Origin: an uncultured Desulfovibrionaceae bacterium
GTDB lineage: Bacteria; Desulfobacterota; Desulfovibrionia; Desulfovibrionales; Desulfovibrionaceae
Length of the DNA: 59,121 bases
Assembly (NCBI GenBank): GCA_944324045.1
Contig: CALUUT010000068.1
Coordinates: 97,285 to 156,405, forward strand
Direction of reading: 5' to 3'
Shown in pieces: positions 44,576 to 54,839 of this stretch. Within the stretch, counting starts at the first letter, position 1; every line of letters starts with the position of its first letter. Below the pieces are notes generated by a model. That model made no database searches, was not told where the DNA came from, and saw nothing but the letters and a program-made list of their open reading frames with translations. Made by a program: the position numbers and the translations under genes.

Positions 44576-45451
44576 TTACGATTCCTGGTCCATTCCCGTA
44601 TGCGCGCGCCAGGCCTTGATTGTATTGCGCAGGAGAATGGCGATGGTCATGGGGCCGACGCCGCCCGGAACCGGGGTTATGGCCGAAGCGATGGGATATA
44701 TGCCCTCATAATCGCAGTCCCCGCACAAACCGCCGTTCACTCTGTTGATGCCGATATCAAGCACGACCGCGCCCGGCCGCACCATGTCCGCCGTGATGAA
44801 ACGCGGTTTGCCCATGGCGACGCACAGAATATCGGCTTCGCGGCATACGTCCGCGAGGTTGCGGGTTCCGGAATGACAGACCGTGACCGTGGCGTTTGCG
44901 TCTTTGCCCGGCGCGGCAAGCATATATGCCAGGGGTTTTCCGACGATATTGCTGCGCCCTACCACCACAGCGCGTTTTCCTGACGGAGAAATGCCGTAGC
45001 GGCGCATCAGTTCCATGACGCCTTCAGGCGTGCAGGGCCGCAGGCCCGGCAAACCGAGACTCAGGCGGCCCATGCTTTCCGGGTGAAAACCGTCCACGTC
45101 CTTATCCGGCCGGATGCGCCCGAGAAAGGGGTGGCTTTCCAGACCGTCAGGCAGGGGAAGCTGCAAAAGGATGCCGTCCATATCTTCCCGGTCGTTCAGA
45201 CGGTCAATGAGGGCCATAAGTTCACTTTGCGGGGTGGATGCGGGCAGTCTGAAGGCTTCCGATATCACGCCTATTTCCGCGCAGGCGCGTTCTTTGAAAC
45301 GCACGTAAACCTGCGAAGGCGGGTCTTCGCCGATCAGGATTACGGCAAGGCCGGGACGCCGGCCGGCCCGGGCAGTAAGAGCGGCAACAGTTTCCTTAAG
45401 TTCGGAACGTATCGCGGCGGCCGTGGCCTTGCCGTCCAGAATTATGGGCAT
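44576..45451 (-). CDS. folD: Bifunctional methylenetetrahydrofolate dehydrogenase/cyclohydrolase
   Basis: 291 residues. Interconverts 5,10-methylene- and 10-formyl-tetrahydrofolate with NADP. Catalytic Lys53 is in VYVRFKERACAEIG; QLPLPDGL, DVDGFHPESMGRL and VVGRSNIVGKPLAYML (NADP loop) are intact; the end has TPVPGGVGPMTIAILL. AGGAG stands six bases before the ATG at 45451; the frame runs on upstream without support. Upstream of the EamA gene in transcription order. Confidence 0.96.
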   Translation of the reverse strand: MPIILDGKATAAAIRSELKETVAALTARAGRRPGLAVILIGEDPPSQVYVRFKERACAEIGVISEAFRLPASTPQSELMALIDRLNDREDMDGILLQLPLPDGLESHPFLGRIRPDKDVDGFHPESMGRLSLGLPGLRPCTPEGVMELMRRYGISPSGKRAVVVGRSNIVGKPLAYMLAAPGKDANATVTVCHSGTRNLADVCREADILCVAMGKPRFITADMVRPGAVVLDIGINRVNGGLCGDCDYEGIYPIASAITPVPGGVGPMTIAILLRNTIKAWRAHTGMDQES

Positions 45452-45681
45452 ACAATCTCCTGTTGAACAGCGGTTTTTCGGAGCAGCCATATGGCGGCAT
45501 TTCCTGTCCTTCAAAGCCGCGTTGCATTAATTTATGAGCTCATGTCGTTTTTCGGGTTTTTTAACCGCCGCCATGTTCCCGTAGTATTTTTATAATGCGC
45601 CAGATTTTCATCTTTTTGTCTGGAACAGGAACCGGAACACTTCGCGGATGCGGCGCGAAATGTTCCGGAAAGAGACCAGGC

Positions 45682-45719
45682 CAAAAAGGGACCGCCGCCG
45701 GTTTAATCCGGCGGCGGCA
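45682..45719 (-). terminator. Terminator of eno
   Basis: CCGGCGGCGG/CCGCCGCCGG arms (45692-45701 and 45708-45717) around a six-base loop; in minus-strand direction TCCCTTTTTGG follows. Ten bases after the eno stop. Confidence 0.85.
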
Positions 45720-45728
45720 ATGCCCGGT

Positions 45729-47105
<1,377 letters not shown>

Positions 47106-47239
47106 TCATCAAAAAGGATGCAAAAGCTGTTTGGATGCCGTTCTCTTTCCAGATGCCGCGGCGTTCGCAATTCCGGCATCCGGCCGGTCCGCGCGTCGGA
47201 AATGGAGAATGCAGGCTCAAACGGCTTTAAGAAGCCGGA

Positions 47240-48058
47240 TTATACAGAGATGCCATGGTATTGCAACAAAAAGCGCCCGCCTTCCAGAAGCAGATTGGGA
47301 TGCACATGGTCAATGCAGGGGGTCACCGGCGCAAGCGTGGTTGCAAAGCCGCCGGTGGCTATCACCTTCGTCGAGTCGGAAGTCTCTTCCCGCATGCGGC
47401 GCACGATTCCTTCCGTCAATCCCGCGAAACCATAAACGAATCCGTATGTCAGATGCGTTTGCGTGGTTCTGGCCATGATGGAAGCCGGCTGGCGGCCCGG
47501 CTCGCAGTCAAGATTCAGGTTGACTTTGGGCAGGCGCGCGGCGCGCCCGGAAAGACCGTCCGCGGAAGAAAACACGCCCGGGCTTATGACGCCGCCTAGA
47601 TACTCTGAGCCTTTGATGCAGTCAAAAGTCGTGGCCGTGCCGTAGTCGATGCAGATGAGATATTCCGGGGCGGGGTACAATACGCGCGCGGCAAAACACC
47701 CAAGAAGCCGATCCGCTCCAAGTTCATGGCCTTTTTGGCCAAGGCCCTCGATGGGAACGGCGATATCGTCAGGGAGAAAAAGCAGCTCGATGTTGAAAAA
47801 GCGGGCGCAGGCGTGTTTCAGCGCGGCGTTGAGTCCGGGAACCACGGAGGAGCATACGGCGGCTTTTGCATGTTCAGGCTTAAAGCCCGCATGACGGACA
47901 AGGTCCATGATGCGCACGCCCCAAAGATCGCCGGTTGCATGATATTCCGTAGGCAGGGCATAGCTTGCGGCAATGGAGTTTTTATCCGCGATGCCCACCT
48001 TGACGTGCGTGTTGCCCACGTCAAAAATCAGATGAAAAGGGGATGCGTTGTTTGACAT
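47240..48058 (-). CDS. coaX: Type III pantothenate kinase
   Basis: 272 residues, ASKHA fold, first step of coenzyme A synthesis, K+-dependent and not feedback-inhibited by CoA in studied members. P-loop-like DVGNTHVKVG (14-23), ELGADRLLGCFAAR and IDYGTATTFDCI are the family motifs. The start MSNNASPF is chosen with GGAG eight bases upstream; ATG two codons before (48064) is also possible, and the long open frame to 48835 has no homology. Confidence 0.95.
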   Translation of the reverse strand: MSNNASPFHLIFDVGNTHVKVGIADKNSIAASYALPTEYHATGDLWGVRIMDLVRHAGFKPEHAKAAVCSSVVPGLNAALKHACARFFNIELLFLPDDIAVPIEGLGQKGHELGADRLLGCFAARVLYPAPEYLICIDYGTATTFDCIKGSEYLGGVISPGVFSSADGLSGRAARLPKVNLNLDCEPGRQPASIMARTTQTHLTYGFVYGFAGLTEGIVRRMREETSDSTKVIATGGFATTLAPVTPCIDHVHPNLLLEGGRFLLQYHGISV

Positions 48059-48239
48059 GGGCATTCTCCGACAGAATATGGAAGTTTGACTTTGGAAACA
48101 GGCTCGCCGCGCAATGTTTATGCGGGGATTCATTCCCGCTTCAGCGCTTTTACCCTTTGCTGAAGTGTGATGCAAGATTCCTTTTTGGGATGTTTTCAGG
48201 CGGAAATGGGTCAGGAGTTTTTTTTGAATAGCCCACGTT

Positions 48240-48268
48240 TTGACATTGCGATGCGGATAGACTAAAGC
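48240..48268 (+). promoter_or_regulatory. Candidate sigma-70 promoter before the CheX-like gene
   Basis: A perfect TTGACA at 48240-48245, 17-base spacer, then TAAAGC at 48263-48268, a weak -10. Oriented toward the CheX-like gene, 130 bases away. Confidence 0.35.
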
Positions 48269-48280
48269 TGGACGGAAAAC

Positions 48281-48304
48281 AACGCGGGCAAAGCCGCGTT
48301 TTTT
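48281..48304 (+). terminator. Terminator-like hairpin in the CheX leader
   Basis: AACGCGG (48281-48287) and CCGCGTT (48294-48300) enclose a six-base loop, followed by TTTTTT. It looks like a plus-strand rho-independent terminator although no plus-strand gene ends here. It could be an attenuator in the leader of the following gene or the end of a very short RNA. Confidence 0.5.
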
Positions 48305-48397
48305 AAGAGAGCGTTCAGTTTTTTGGAAAAATGAAGACCGGCAAAGCAAGGCGGCGCGTCTTGCCGCGCGCTTTGCCCAAAAACTGTTAAAGGGCGC

Positions 48398-48871
48398 ATG
48401 ATCATGGCGTATGGCGTTGAGATAGCAAAACCTTTTGTAAACGCTGCCGTAAATGTCGTGTCCACCATGGCGTCCATCACGCCAAAGGCCCAGACTCCTT
48501 TTGTGAAGAAAAGCGGAACGCCTTCCGGGGATGTGACGGCCATCATAGGTTTTACCGGACAATGCAACGGCACCATTGCGGTTTCTTTTACCCGTCCGTG
48601 CGCCATCGCCCTGGTCCGGGCCATGCTTGGCGACGACATTCAGGATATCATCCAGGATACAAAAGACGCGGTAGGCGAGCTGACCAATATGATAAGCGGT
48701 CAGGCGCGACAGATTTTGGGTGAAATGGGGTTGAAATTTCAGGGCTCGACCCCTTCCATCATTCTTGGCCGGGATCTTACGGTGACCCATGCCGCCAAGG
48801 GACCGGTCATCGCCATTCCGTTCACCACCCCGCATGGCGATTTTATGCTGGAATTCTGCTTTCAGGAATAA
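48398..48871 (+). CDS. CheX-like CheY-P phosphatase (chemotaxis)
   Basis: 157 residues, soluble. The CheX/CheC-type active pair is visible: Glu94 and Asn97 in VGELTNMISGQAR, placed after IALVRAMLG and before KFQGSTPSIILGRD. CheX dephosphorylates CheY-P at flagellar motors or in other two-component systems. ATG at 48398 or 48404; the first is listed. Upstream Shine-Dalgarno is a modest AAAGGG. Single gene. Confidence 0.87.
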   Translation: MIMAYGVEIAKPFVNAAVNVVSTMASITPKAQTPFVKKSGTPSGDVTAIIGFTGQCNGTIAVSFTRPCAIALVRAMLGDDIQDIIQDTKDAVGELTNMISGQARQILGEMGLKFQGSTPSIILGRDLTVTHAAKGPVIAIPFTTPHGDFMLEFCFQE

Positions 48872-48965
48872 ACAGGAAAAAACGAATAAGCGCTATGCAG
48901 GGGATGAATTGCTCCAGGCCTTGTTTTGATTGACAATATCGCGGCGGATTCGCATAATTATCATC

Positions 48966-49111
48966 ATTCTCAGGGCGGGGTGAAAGTCCCCACCGGCGGT
49001 GTCCCCGGGCGCATCTGCCCGGCAAGCCCGCGAGCGCGTCCCATGGGGGACGGCAGCAGATCCGGTGAGAATCCGGAGCCGACGGTGACAGTCCGGACGA
49101 AAGAGAATAGG
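48966..49111 (+). ncRNA. FMN (RFN) riboswitch
   Basis: The aptamer is recognisable: TCTCAGGGCGGGGTGAAAGT at the start, CCCACCGGCGGT, GCGAGCG, the GGCAGCAGATCCGGTGAGAA block and ending GACGGTGACAGTCCGGACGAAAGAGAA. A six-way junction with P1 formed by TTCTC (about 48967) and GAGAA (about 49104). It binds flavin mononucleotide and would lower ribB expression when FMN is plentiful. Two downstream stems (49122-49140 and 49175-49199, then a T-run at about 49210) are the probable expression platform. Confidence 0.95.
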
Positions 49112-49283
49112 CCGTTTTTTCTCCGCGTCTCATGCGCGGATATCTCCTTGAAAAGATTGAGGAGTCCTGCCTGCCGCCCTGATGCTGCATCAGGAGGCGT
49201 CTTTACAATGCTTTTTTCAGGTTTCCGTTTTTTGGGGAAACAGGTATTGTAAGCCGCCCCCTTTTAGGATGAAAGGAGCAGTT

Positions 49284-49955
49284 ATGAGTCAGCATCAGTC
49301 TTTACTTTCCACCTTTGGAGCTCCTGTAGAGCGCGTTGAAGCCGCCTTGGAATCATTGCGCCGGGGCAAAGGCGTCCTGGTTGTGGACGACGAGAGCCGG
49401 GAAAATGAGGGAGATCTCATTTTTTCAGCCCAGCATCTTACGGAAGCGCAAATGGCCATGCTTATCCGGGAGTGCAGCGGCATTGTATGTCTTTGTCTGC
49501 CGGAAGAGCGGGTGCGGCTTCTTGAGCTCCCCATGATGGCGTCTAAAAATACCAACAGACAGGGAACGGCCTTTACCGTGTCCATCGAGGCCGCAGACGG
49601 CGTGACCACCGGCGTGTCGGCCAGGGACAGGACGCGCACCATCCAGGCGGCCATTGCCGATAACGCGGTTCCTGGGGATATCCTTCGCCCTGGTCATGTT
49701 TTCCCGCTTCAGGCGCGTTCCGGCGGCGTGCTTGAGCGGCCCGGACATACTGAAGCGACAGTGGATCTTATGCGGCTTGCCGGATTGAAGCCTTTTGGGG
49801 TGCTGTGCGAGCTGACCAATCCTGACGGCAGCATGGCCCGGCTTCCCGAGGTGGTCGATTTTGGCTTGAAGCACGATTTTCCGGTGATCAGCGTGGCGGA
49901 CCTGATTTTTTTCCGTAATCAGATCTGCGGCGGCGGATATGAGCGGACGCGGTAA
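49284..49955 (+). CDS. ribB: 3,4-dihydroxy-2-butanone 4-phosphate synthase
   Basis: 223 residues, makes the four-carbon unit of riboflavin from ribulose 5-phosphate. Mg/substrate motifs are [10 protein letters not shown] (35-44), [27 protein letters not shown] and [16 protein letters not shown]. It is the stand-alone enzyme without a GTP cyclohydrolase II domain. AAGGAG precedes the ATG by six bases. Transcribed from the FMN riboswitch; the longer frame from 49182 runs into the leader and is discarded. Confidence 0.96.
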   Translation: MSQHQSLLSTFGAPVERVEAALESLRRGKGVLVVDDESRENEGDLIFSAQHLTEAQMAMLIRECSGIVCLCLPEERVRLLELPMMASKNTNRQGTAFTVSIEAADGVTTGVSARDRTRTIQAAIADNAVPGDILRPGHVFPLQARSGGVLERPGHTEATVDLMRLAGLKPFGVLCELTNPDGSMARLPEVVDFGLKHDFPVISVADLIFFRNQICGGGYERTR

Positions 49956-50388
49956 AAGGTTGCATCGGGGAGGCCCGGCCTCCCCAGAACGTGAAACGGC
50001 GTTTTCTGTTGTTTTGGCGCGTCCTTCCGGAGCGGCCCTGTCAGGGATGCGATTTTCCCGTCCTTTACAAGACCTGGTTTTTATGCAAAAATCATACGAT
50101 ATATGAATGTTTCTGGCCGGCAATAGATGGAAATGCCGTCCGGATGGAATTGAAAGGACAGCGCCGGAAAACCGCATTGGAAAAGTTTGGGATCATGAGT
50201 ATTGCTTTCGTTGCTTCGAGATGTTTTTCGCGGAGGCCTTCAGCAACGGCTGAACGCACATTTTTTTGAATGCAAGGCGGCTGGGCCGCCTTTTTTTTCG
50301 CAGCCCTTTTCTGATGAGGGATGGTTGAAACAGCGCGTTTCCGCAAAGCCTATGCCCGGCCGCAACCGGATGGAACGAGGTGCAGCGC
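49956..50388. other. Gap between ribB and pyrB
   Basis: About 433 bases; only the terminator at 50274 stands out. Small open frames lack ribosome binding sites and family resemblance. Confidence 0.4.
50274..50298 (+). terminator. Rho-independent terminator before pyrB
   Basis: AAGGCGGC (50274-50281), three-base loop, GCCGCCTT (50285-50292), then a run of eight T. It is 320 bases past ribB, so it may end the ribB transcript or act as an attenuator in a pyrB leader; it lies 91 bases before the pyrB start. Confidence 0.8.
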
Positions 50389-51330
50389 ATGGAAAACCGT
50401 TATACGTGGCGTCACAAGGATTTGCTGGATGTTGTTCAGCTTTCGCTTGATGATGTGGAGCATCTGCTTAATACGGCGCAGCAGTTTTATGAAATAAACG
50501 CCCGGCCTGTGAAGAAGGTGCCGACATTGAAGGGAAGAAGCGTGGTGCTTTTGTTCATCGAGGCGAGCACGCGCACGAAAACGTCCTTCGACATGGCCGG
50601 AAAGCGTCTGTCCGCGGACACCTTTGCCCTGGCCAAAAGCGGCTCCTCCATGCAAAAGGGAGAAACGCTCAAGGATACGGCCCTGACCCTTCAGGCCATG
50701 AATCCGGATGTCATCGTCATTCGGCATTCATCAAGCGGCGCGGCGCAGTTTCTGGCGCAACGTCTCAATTGCGCCGTGGTCAACGCCGGAGACGGCTGGC
50801 ATGCGCATCCGACTCAGGCATTGCTTGACGCCTTTACCCTGCGCCAACGCTGGGAAAATCGTTTTGCGGGGAAAAAGGCGCTTATTCTTGGAGATATTGC
50901 GCACAGCCGCGTGGCCCGCTCCAATGTGCATCTGCTTGCCAAGCTTGGCGTGCGCGTGCGCCTGTGCGCGCCGCGAACGCTTTTGCCGCGCGGCGTGGAG
51001 GATTGGCCCGCCGAGGTTTACACGGACATTGACGCGGCTGTGCGCGACATGGACGCGGTCATGTGCCTGCGTCTGCAGCTTGAACGCCAGCAGGCCGGGC
51101 TTTTGCCCTCTCTGGCGGAATATTCCGCCCGCTATTGTCTGACCCGGCGTCATATGGAAAGCGCGGCTCCCGGCGCTTTGATTTTGCATCCCGGCCCCAT
51201 GAACCGGGGGCTTGAGATAGCTTCCGATATTGCGGACAGTCCTGAAAGCGTGGTTCTTGATCAGGTGAGTTCGGGCGTTGCCGTCCGCATGGCCGTATTA
51301 TTTCTTCACGCAACGCGCAATGAGGCATGA
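50389..51330 (+). CDS. pyrB: Aspartate carbamoyltransferase catalytic subunit
   Basis: 313 residues, first committed step of pyrimidine synthesis. Carbamoyl-phosphate motif [10 protein letters not shown] (58-67), aspartate-domain motif [12 protein letters not shown], and [11 protein letters not shown] are present. The ATG at 50389 has GAGG eight bases upstream; a GTG three codons before is also open. pyrC follows nine bases later. Confidence 0.96.
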   Translation: MENRYTWRHKDLLDVVQLSLDDVEHLLNTAQQFYEINARPVKKVPTLKGRSVVLLFIEASTRTKTSFDMAGKRLSADTFALAKSGSSMQKGETLKDTALTLQAMNPDVIVIRHSSSGAAQFLAQRLNCAVVNAGDGWHAHPTQALLDAFTLRQRWENRFAGKKALILGDIAHSRVARSNVHLLAKLGVRVRLCAPRTLLPRGVEDWPAEVYTDIDAAVRDMDAVMCLRLQLERQQAGLLPSLAEYSARYCLTRRHMESAAPGALILHPGPMNRGLEIASDIADSPESVVLDQVSSGVAVRMAVLFLHATRNEA

Positions 51331-51339
51331 GGAGGCGTC

Positions 51340-52608
51340 ATGACCCATTCTTTGTGTCTTAAGAATGCTTTGTATCTGGGCAAGCCCATGGATGTTCATG
51401 TGCGCGCCGGGCGCATTGAAAAATTCGTTTCGGCCGGTTCCGCGGAAATTTCGAGCGATGTTCCTGTTCATGATGCGGCCGGCGCGATTCTGTTTCCAAG
51501 CTTCATTGACGCGCATGTGCATTTGCGCGAGCCGGGCTACGAGTACAAAGAGGATATCCGTTCCGGGCTTGAGGCCGCGGCGTATGGCGGATTTGGAGCG
51601 GTTATGCCCATGGCCAACACGAAACCGGTAAACGACAATGCCGCCGTGACCAGGCTGATGCTGGACAAAGCGGCCCGGCACTGGCCGAACGGCCCCAGAA
51701 TTTTCCCTGTGGGCGCGGCCACCGTGGGTCTCGAGGGCGCGGAGCTTGCGCCCATGGCCGAACTTGCCGCGGCCGGATGCGTGGCCATATCCAACGACGG
51801 CAAGGGGGTGTCCAGCGCGGAGATGTTCAGGCGCTGCATGGAGTATGCCGCAAATTACGGATTAATCGTCATTGATCACTGCGAGGATGCGACTTTGGCC
51901 AAAGGCGCGCACATGAATGAGGGAAAGACGAGCACGGCGCTTGGGATCAAGGGGCAATCCGTCGTGGCTGAGGCCGCTCAGGTGGCGCGGGATATTCTGC
52001 TGGCCGAATATCTGGGAATTCCCGTGCATATCGCGCATGTAAGCTGCGCCCAGTCCGTGGAATTGCTGGCCTGGGCCAAGAGCCGCGGCGTGCCTGTCAC
52101 GGCTGAAACATGTCCGCACTATCTTTTGCTCGATGACACGGCGCTTATGGGATATGAGCCGAATGCCAAGGTCAATCCGCCGCTGCGCACGCCAAAGGAT
52201 GTGGCCGCCGTGCGCGCGGCGGTGAAAAGCGGCGTGATCGACATGCTGGTCACGGATCACGCCCCGCATGCCGCCCATGAGAAAGAAGTGCCGCTGGATG
52301 AAGCGCCAAACGGCATTTCCGGGCTGGATACGGCCGTAACCCTGACGTACGCTCTGATACGCGAAGGGGCTCTGGATGAGGCGGACGGCATTCGTCTGTG
52401 GTGCGAAGCCCCGGCCAGAACCTTCAAACTGCCCCGGAACGGTTTTGAAGCCGGGGATCCGGCGGATTTCTTTCTGTTTGACCCGCAGATAGTCTGGACG
52501 CCCGGACCGCAGACCATGCATTCAAAGAGCGCGAACACGCCGTTTTTGGGGCGGGAGCTGCGCGGCCGGGTGTGCGCGCATTGGATAGGCGGCGTGCGTG
52601 TCGCGTAA
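51340..52608 (+). CDS. pyrC: Dihydroorotase
   Basis: 422 residues, class I zinc dihydroorotase, closes N-carbamoylaspartate to dihydroorotate. Metal motif DAHVHLREPG (His59, His61), the GGFGAVMPMANTKPVND signature, DHCEDATLA and VTDHAPHAAHEK are intact. Its length fits PyrC that partners PyrB in a complex in some bacteria. GAGG precedes the ATG. Operon with pyrB. Confidence 0.96.
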   Translation: MTHSLCLKNALYLGKPMDVHVRAGRIEKFVSAGSAEISSDVPVHDAAGAILFPSFIDAHVHLREPGYEYKEDIRSGLEAAAYGGFGAVMPMANTKPVNDNAAVTRLMLDKAARHWPNGPRIFPVGAATVGLEGAELAPMAELAAAGCVAISNDGKGVSSAEMFRRCMEYAANYGLIVIDHCEDATLAKGAHMNEGKTSTALGIKGQSVVAEAAQVARDILLAEYLGIPVHIAHVSCAQSVELLAWAKSRGVPVTAETCPHYLLLDDTALMGYEPNAKVNPPLRTPKDVAAVRAAVKSGVIDMLVTDHAPHAAHEKEVPLDEAPNGISGLDTAVTLTYALIREGALDEADGIRLWCEAPARTFKLPRNGFEAGDPADFFLFDPQIVWTPGPQTMHSKSANTPFLGRELRGRVCAHWIGGVRVA

Positions 52609-52634
52609 AGGCGGTTGTTTTTATATGCAGGAGT

Positions 52635-52666
52635 GCCCGGATTTCCGGCTTTTGCCGGGCTTTTTT
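52635..52666 (+). terminator. Terminator of the pyrBC operon
   Basis: GCCCGG (52635-52640) and CCGGGC (52655-52660), with a CCGG inner stretch, followed by six T that run into the stop codon of the convergent gene. About 27 bases after the pyrC stop. Confidence 0.75.
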
Positions 52667-53654
52667 AGCGGCTGAACGTCAGACTGCCTTTGCCCAGAAG
52701 GTCGTGCATGTGCACGAGCCCCAGAAGGGTTTTATCCGGACCCAGCACCGGAAGCGCGGTAATGGCTTTGTTTTCCATAATGTCCAGAAGTTCGGCCACG
52801 GATTGATCCGGTTGCGCATATGCCGGATTGCGGGTCATGACGTCCGCGACCGGGCGTTCCGGATGCAGTTCGCCACGGCACAGACTGCGGCGCACGTCGC
52901 CGTCCGTGAGAATTCCGGTCAACTCGTTCTTTTCGTTGGTGAACACCACGGTGCCAAAGCCGCCGGCGTCAAGCGTGGGCAAGGCTTCCTTTATCAGGGC
53001 CGTGTCCAAAAGCCGGGGGATGTTTTGGGAGTGCATGCAGTCCGCGGCTTTTTGGGACAGTCTTTCCCCCAGAGCGCCGGCGGGGTGGCAGCGCAGAAAA
53101 TCTTTTTCCGTGAACGCCTTGGCCTGCATGAGGCATACGGCCAAAGCGTCGCCCATCGCAAGGGTCGCCGTGGTGCTGGCTGTAGGCGCAAGGTTGTGCG
53201 GACAAGCTTCACGCGGCACGTTCACATTGAGTATAATGTCGCACAGCCGTCCGAGGGCGGATTCCGGTTTGCCGGTCATGCCGATTATCGGGCATCCGAA
53301 ACTGCGCAGGGCTGGAATGATTGCGTTAAGCTCCTGAGTTTTTCCGGAATAGGATATGGCGATGACAATATCTTCCTTTCTGAGCGCGCCCATGTCGCCA
53401 TGCGCGCCTTCAACAGGATGCAGAAAAAATGCCGGGGTGCCTGTCGAGGAGAACGTGGCCGCGACTTTTCGCCCCACAAGTCCGGATTTGCCAAGTCCGG
53501 TGACCACCACGCGGCCCTGGCACTGCGCCAACAGTTCGACGGCTCTGGAAAACTCCGGGCCGATGCGCTCTTTTAAAGAGGCAAGCCCTTGAATTTCTAT
53601 GTCCAGAACTTTTTGACCAGCTTTAATCCAATTGCTGTTTTCCATTTCCGTCAT
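52665..53654 (-). CDS. Arabinose-5-phosphate isomerase (KdsD/KpsF/GutQ family)
   Basis: 329 residues. A SIS domain at about 30-180 (VVVTGLGKSGLVGRKVAATFSSTGTPAFFLHP, SYSGKTQEL) and two CBS repeats in the last 130 residues (FGTVVFTNEKNELTGILTDGDVRRSL; ITALPVLGPDKTLLGLVHMHDLL). Interconverts ribulose and arabinose 5-phosphates for Kdo and lipopolysaccharide. Which member (KdsD, KpsF or GutQ) cannot be told by eye. It convergently meets pyrC, and its stop falls in the terminator T-run. Confidence 0.95.
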   Translation of the reverse strand: MTEMENSNWIKAGQKVLDIEIQGLASLKERIGPEFSRAVELLAQCQGRVVVTGLGKSGLVGRKVAATFSSTGTPAFFLHPVEGAHGDMGALRKEDIVIAISYSGKTQELNAIIPALRSFGCPIIGMTGKPESALGRLCDIILNVNVPREACPHNLAPTASTTATLAMGDALAVCLMQAKAFTEKDFLRCHPAGALGERLSQKAADCMHSQNIPRLLDTALIKEALPTLDAGGFGTVVFTNEKNELTGILTDGDVRRSLCRGELHPERPVADVMTRNPAYAQPDQSVAELLDIMENKAITALPVLGPDKTLLGLVHMHDLLGKGSLTFSR

Positions 53655-53664
53655 CCCCAGTTTT

Positions 53665-54309
53665 TTACGCTATCGCGCCCTGACGGCGCGCTGTTTGCAG
53701 AAATTCCGGCCATGCTTCTCTGAGAGCGGCAAAAGCCTTGCGCCGGTGGCTGACGGCATTTTTTTGTACGGCGTCGAGTTCGGCCGCATGGCGGCCGTAT
53801 TCGGGCGCCACAAACACGGGATCATATCCAAAACCGTTGGTTCCTCTGGGGCGCGCGGCGATTGCGCCTTCCCACTGTCCGCGCCGCACAAGGGTCATTC
53901 CGTCTGGCGTCGCGGCGGCGGCCGCGCAGATGAACCGGGCTGTGCGCCGCTCCTGGGGCACGTCGCGTAAAAGGTCGAGCAGTTTCGCGATATTGGCGGC
54001 GTCTGTGGCCGGATATCCGGGCCTGTCGCTGAATCGCGCGGAATAGACGCCGGGCGCGCCATGCAAAGCGTCCACCGCAAGGCCGGAATCGTCGGCTACA
54101 GCGATATGACCAGTGAGCATGGCCGCGGTTTTGGCCTTGATGAGGGCGTTTTCTTCGAATGTGGTCCCGGTTTCCGGGATATCGCCAACTTCAGGAAAGG
54201 CGTCAAGGCCAAGAACACGGCAATCCATATCCTCAAGCAGCGCATGCAGTTCCCGGACCTTGCCCGCGTTGCGGGTGGCAAGAACAATAGTCGTTTTGAC
54301 GTTTGACAC
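53665..54309 (-). CDS. rdgB: XTP/dITP diphosphatase (RdgB/HAM1)
   Basis: 214 residues; removes non-canonical purine nucleotides (dITP, XTP, dHAPTP). Motifs TTIVLATRNAGKVREL at the start, FEENALIKA, VADDSGLAVDAL and SARFSD then GFGYDPVF are typical. I chose GTG at 54309 because AAGGA stands seven bases upstream and the family starts there; a longer frame runs to 54456. Nearly adjacent to the isomerase gene (10 bases). Confidence 0.95.
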   Translation of the reverse strand: MSNVKTTIVLATRNAGKVRELHALLEDMDCRVLGLDAFPEVGDIPETGTTFEENALIKAKTAAMLTGHIAVADDSGLAVDALHGAPGVYSARFSDRPGYPATDAANIAKLLDLLRDVPQERRTARFICAAAAATPDGMTLVRRGQWEGAIAARPRGTNGFGYDPVFVAPEYGRHAAELDAVQKNAVSHRRKAFAALREAWPEFLQTARRQGAIA

Positions 54310-54383
54310 CGTATATTCCTTATGTTTTTTCAAGATGACGCGGTTGTGGCGAAACACCTGTGGACCATGCTGCAAAAAGGAAA

Positions 54384-54415
54384 GCGCGTCAAGGTTTGCG
54401 CGCTTCTTGACGCGC
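54384..54415. repeat. 10-bp inverted repeat in rdgB/cupin divergent gap
   Basis: GCGCGTCAAG (54384-54393) and CTTGACGCGC (54406-54415), perfect, with a 12-base loop. No T-run. It sits between divergent genes, so it might be a protein-binding dyad. Confidence 0.35.
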
Positions 54416-54475
54416 GGGGCCGCTTCTGTCAGGAAAAAACATTTGCGAGTCGGCAATCAGCAAAGGAGAATTTGC

Positions 54476-54829
54476 ATGATCATCAAGGCGGAAGAGCGGA
54501 AACCGTCGGAGCGGCGGAATCCCTGCGGCGGAGAGGGAATCATTTACGGGTTGGGTTCGGTGCGCGCGGAAGACCCCATTTTGAATACGCGGATCAGCAT
54601 GGCGGCTCAGATGACGCTCGCGCCCGGGGCCAGCGTGGGCGTGCACGTTCATGAAAACGACGAAGAGCTGTATTATATTGTTTCAGGGCATGGCAGCTAT
54701 ATTAAAAACAACGGCGACAGGGAAGATATCGGCCCCGGCGACGTGACCCTGACCCGCAGAGGAGAGCGGCACGGCATCCATGCGGACAAAAATGAGCCGT
54801 TGGTGTTTTTTGCGGTTATCGTGAAGTGA
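54476..54829 (+). CDS. Small cupin-domain protein
   Basis: 117 residues, one cupin barrel. Cupin motif 1 is VGVHVHENDEELYYIVSGHG with HxH and Glu as metal ligands, and motif 2 is GPGDVTLTRRGERHGI with the last His. The small size fits a metal-binding sensor, isomerase or dioxygenase-like protein; no substrate can be assigned. AAAGGAGAA precedes the ATG. Followed by rimO after 10 bases, so they may be cotranscribed. Confidence 0.9.
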   Translation: MIIKAEERKPSERRNPCGGEGIIYGLGSVRAEDPILNTRISMAAQMTLAPGASVGVHVHENDEELYYIVSGHGSYIKNNGDREDIGPGDVTLTRRGERHGIHADKNEPLVFFAVIVK

Positions 54830-54839
54830 CGGACAGGCT

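Larger units (their letters stand above)
48059..48397. other. Divergent gap between coaX and the CheX-like gene
   Basis: 339 bases without a gene. It contains the promoter-like and hairpin elements listed separately at 48240-48304. A GG-N10-GC at about 48188-48202 was considered as sigma-54 but fits the consensus poorly elsewhere. Confidence 0.4.

Noticed and set aside
48188-48202. Sigma-54-like GG-N10-GC before the CheX-like gene
   Set aside because: Only the doublets match; the rest of the consensus is absent.
48065-48835. N-terminal extension of coaX in the open frame
   Set aside because: It runs antisense through the CheX-like gene and has no homology; the family start lies at 48058.
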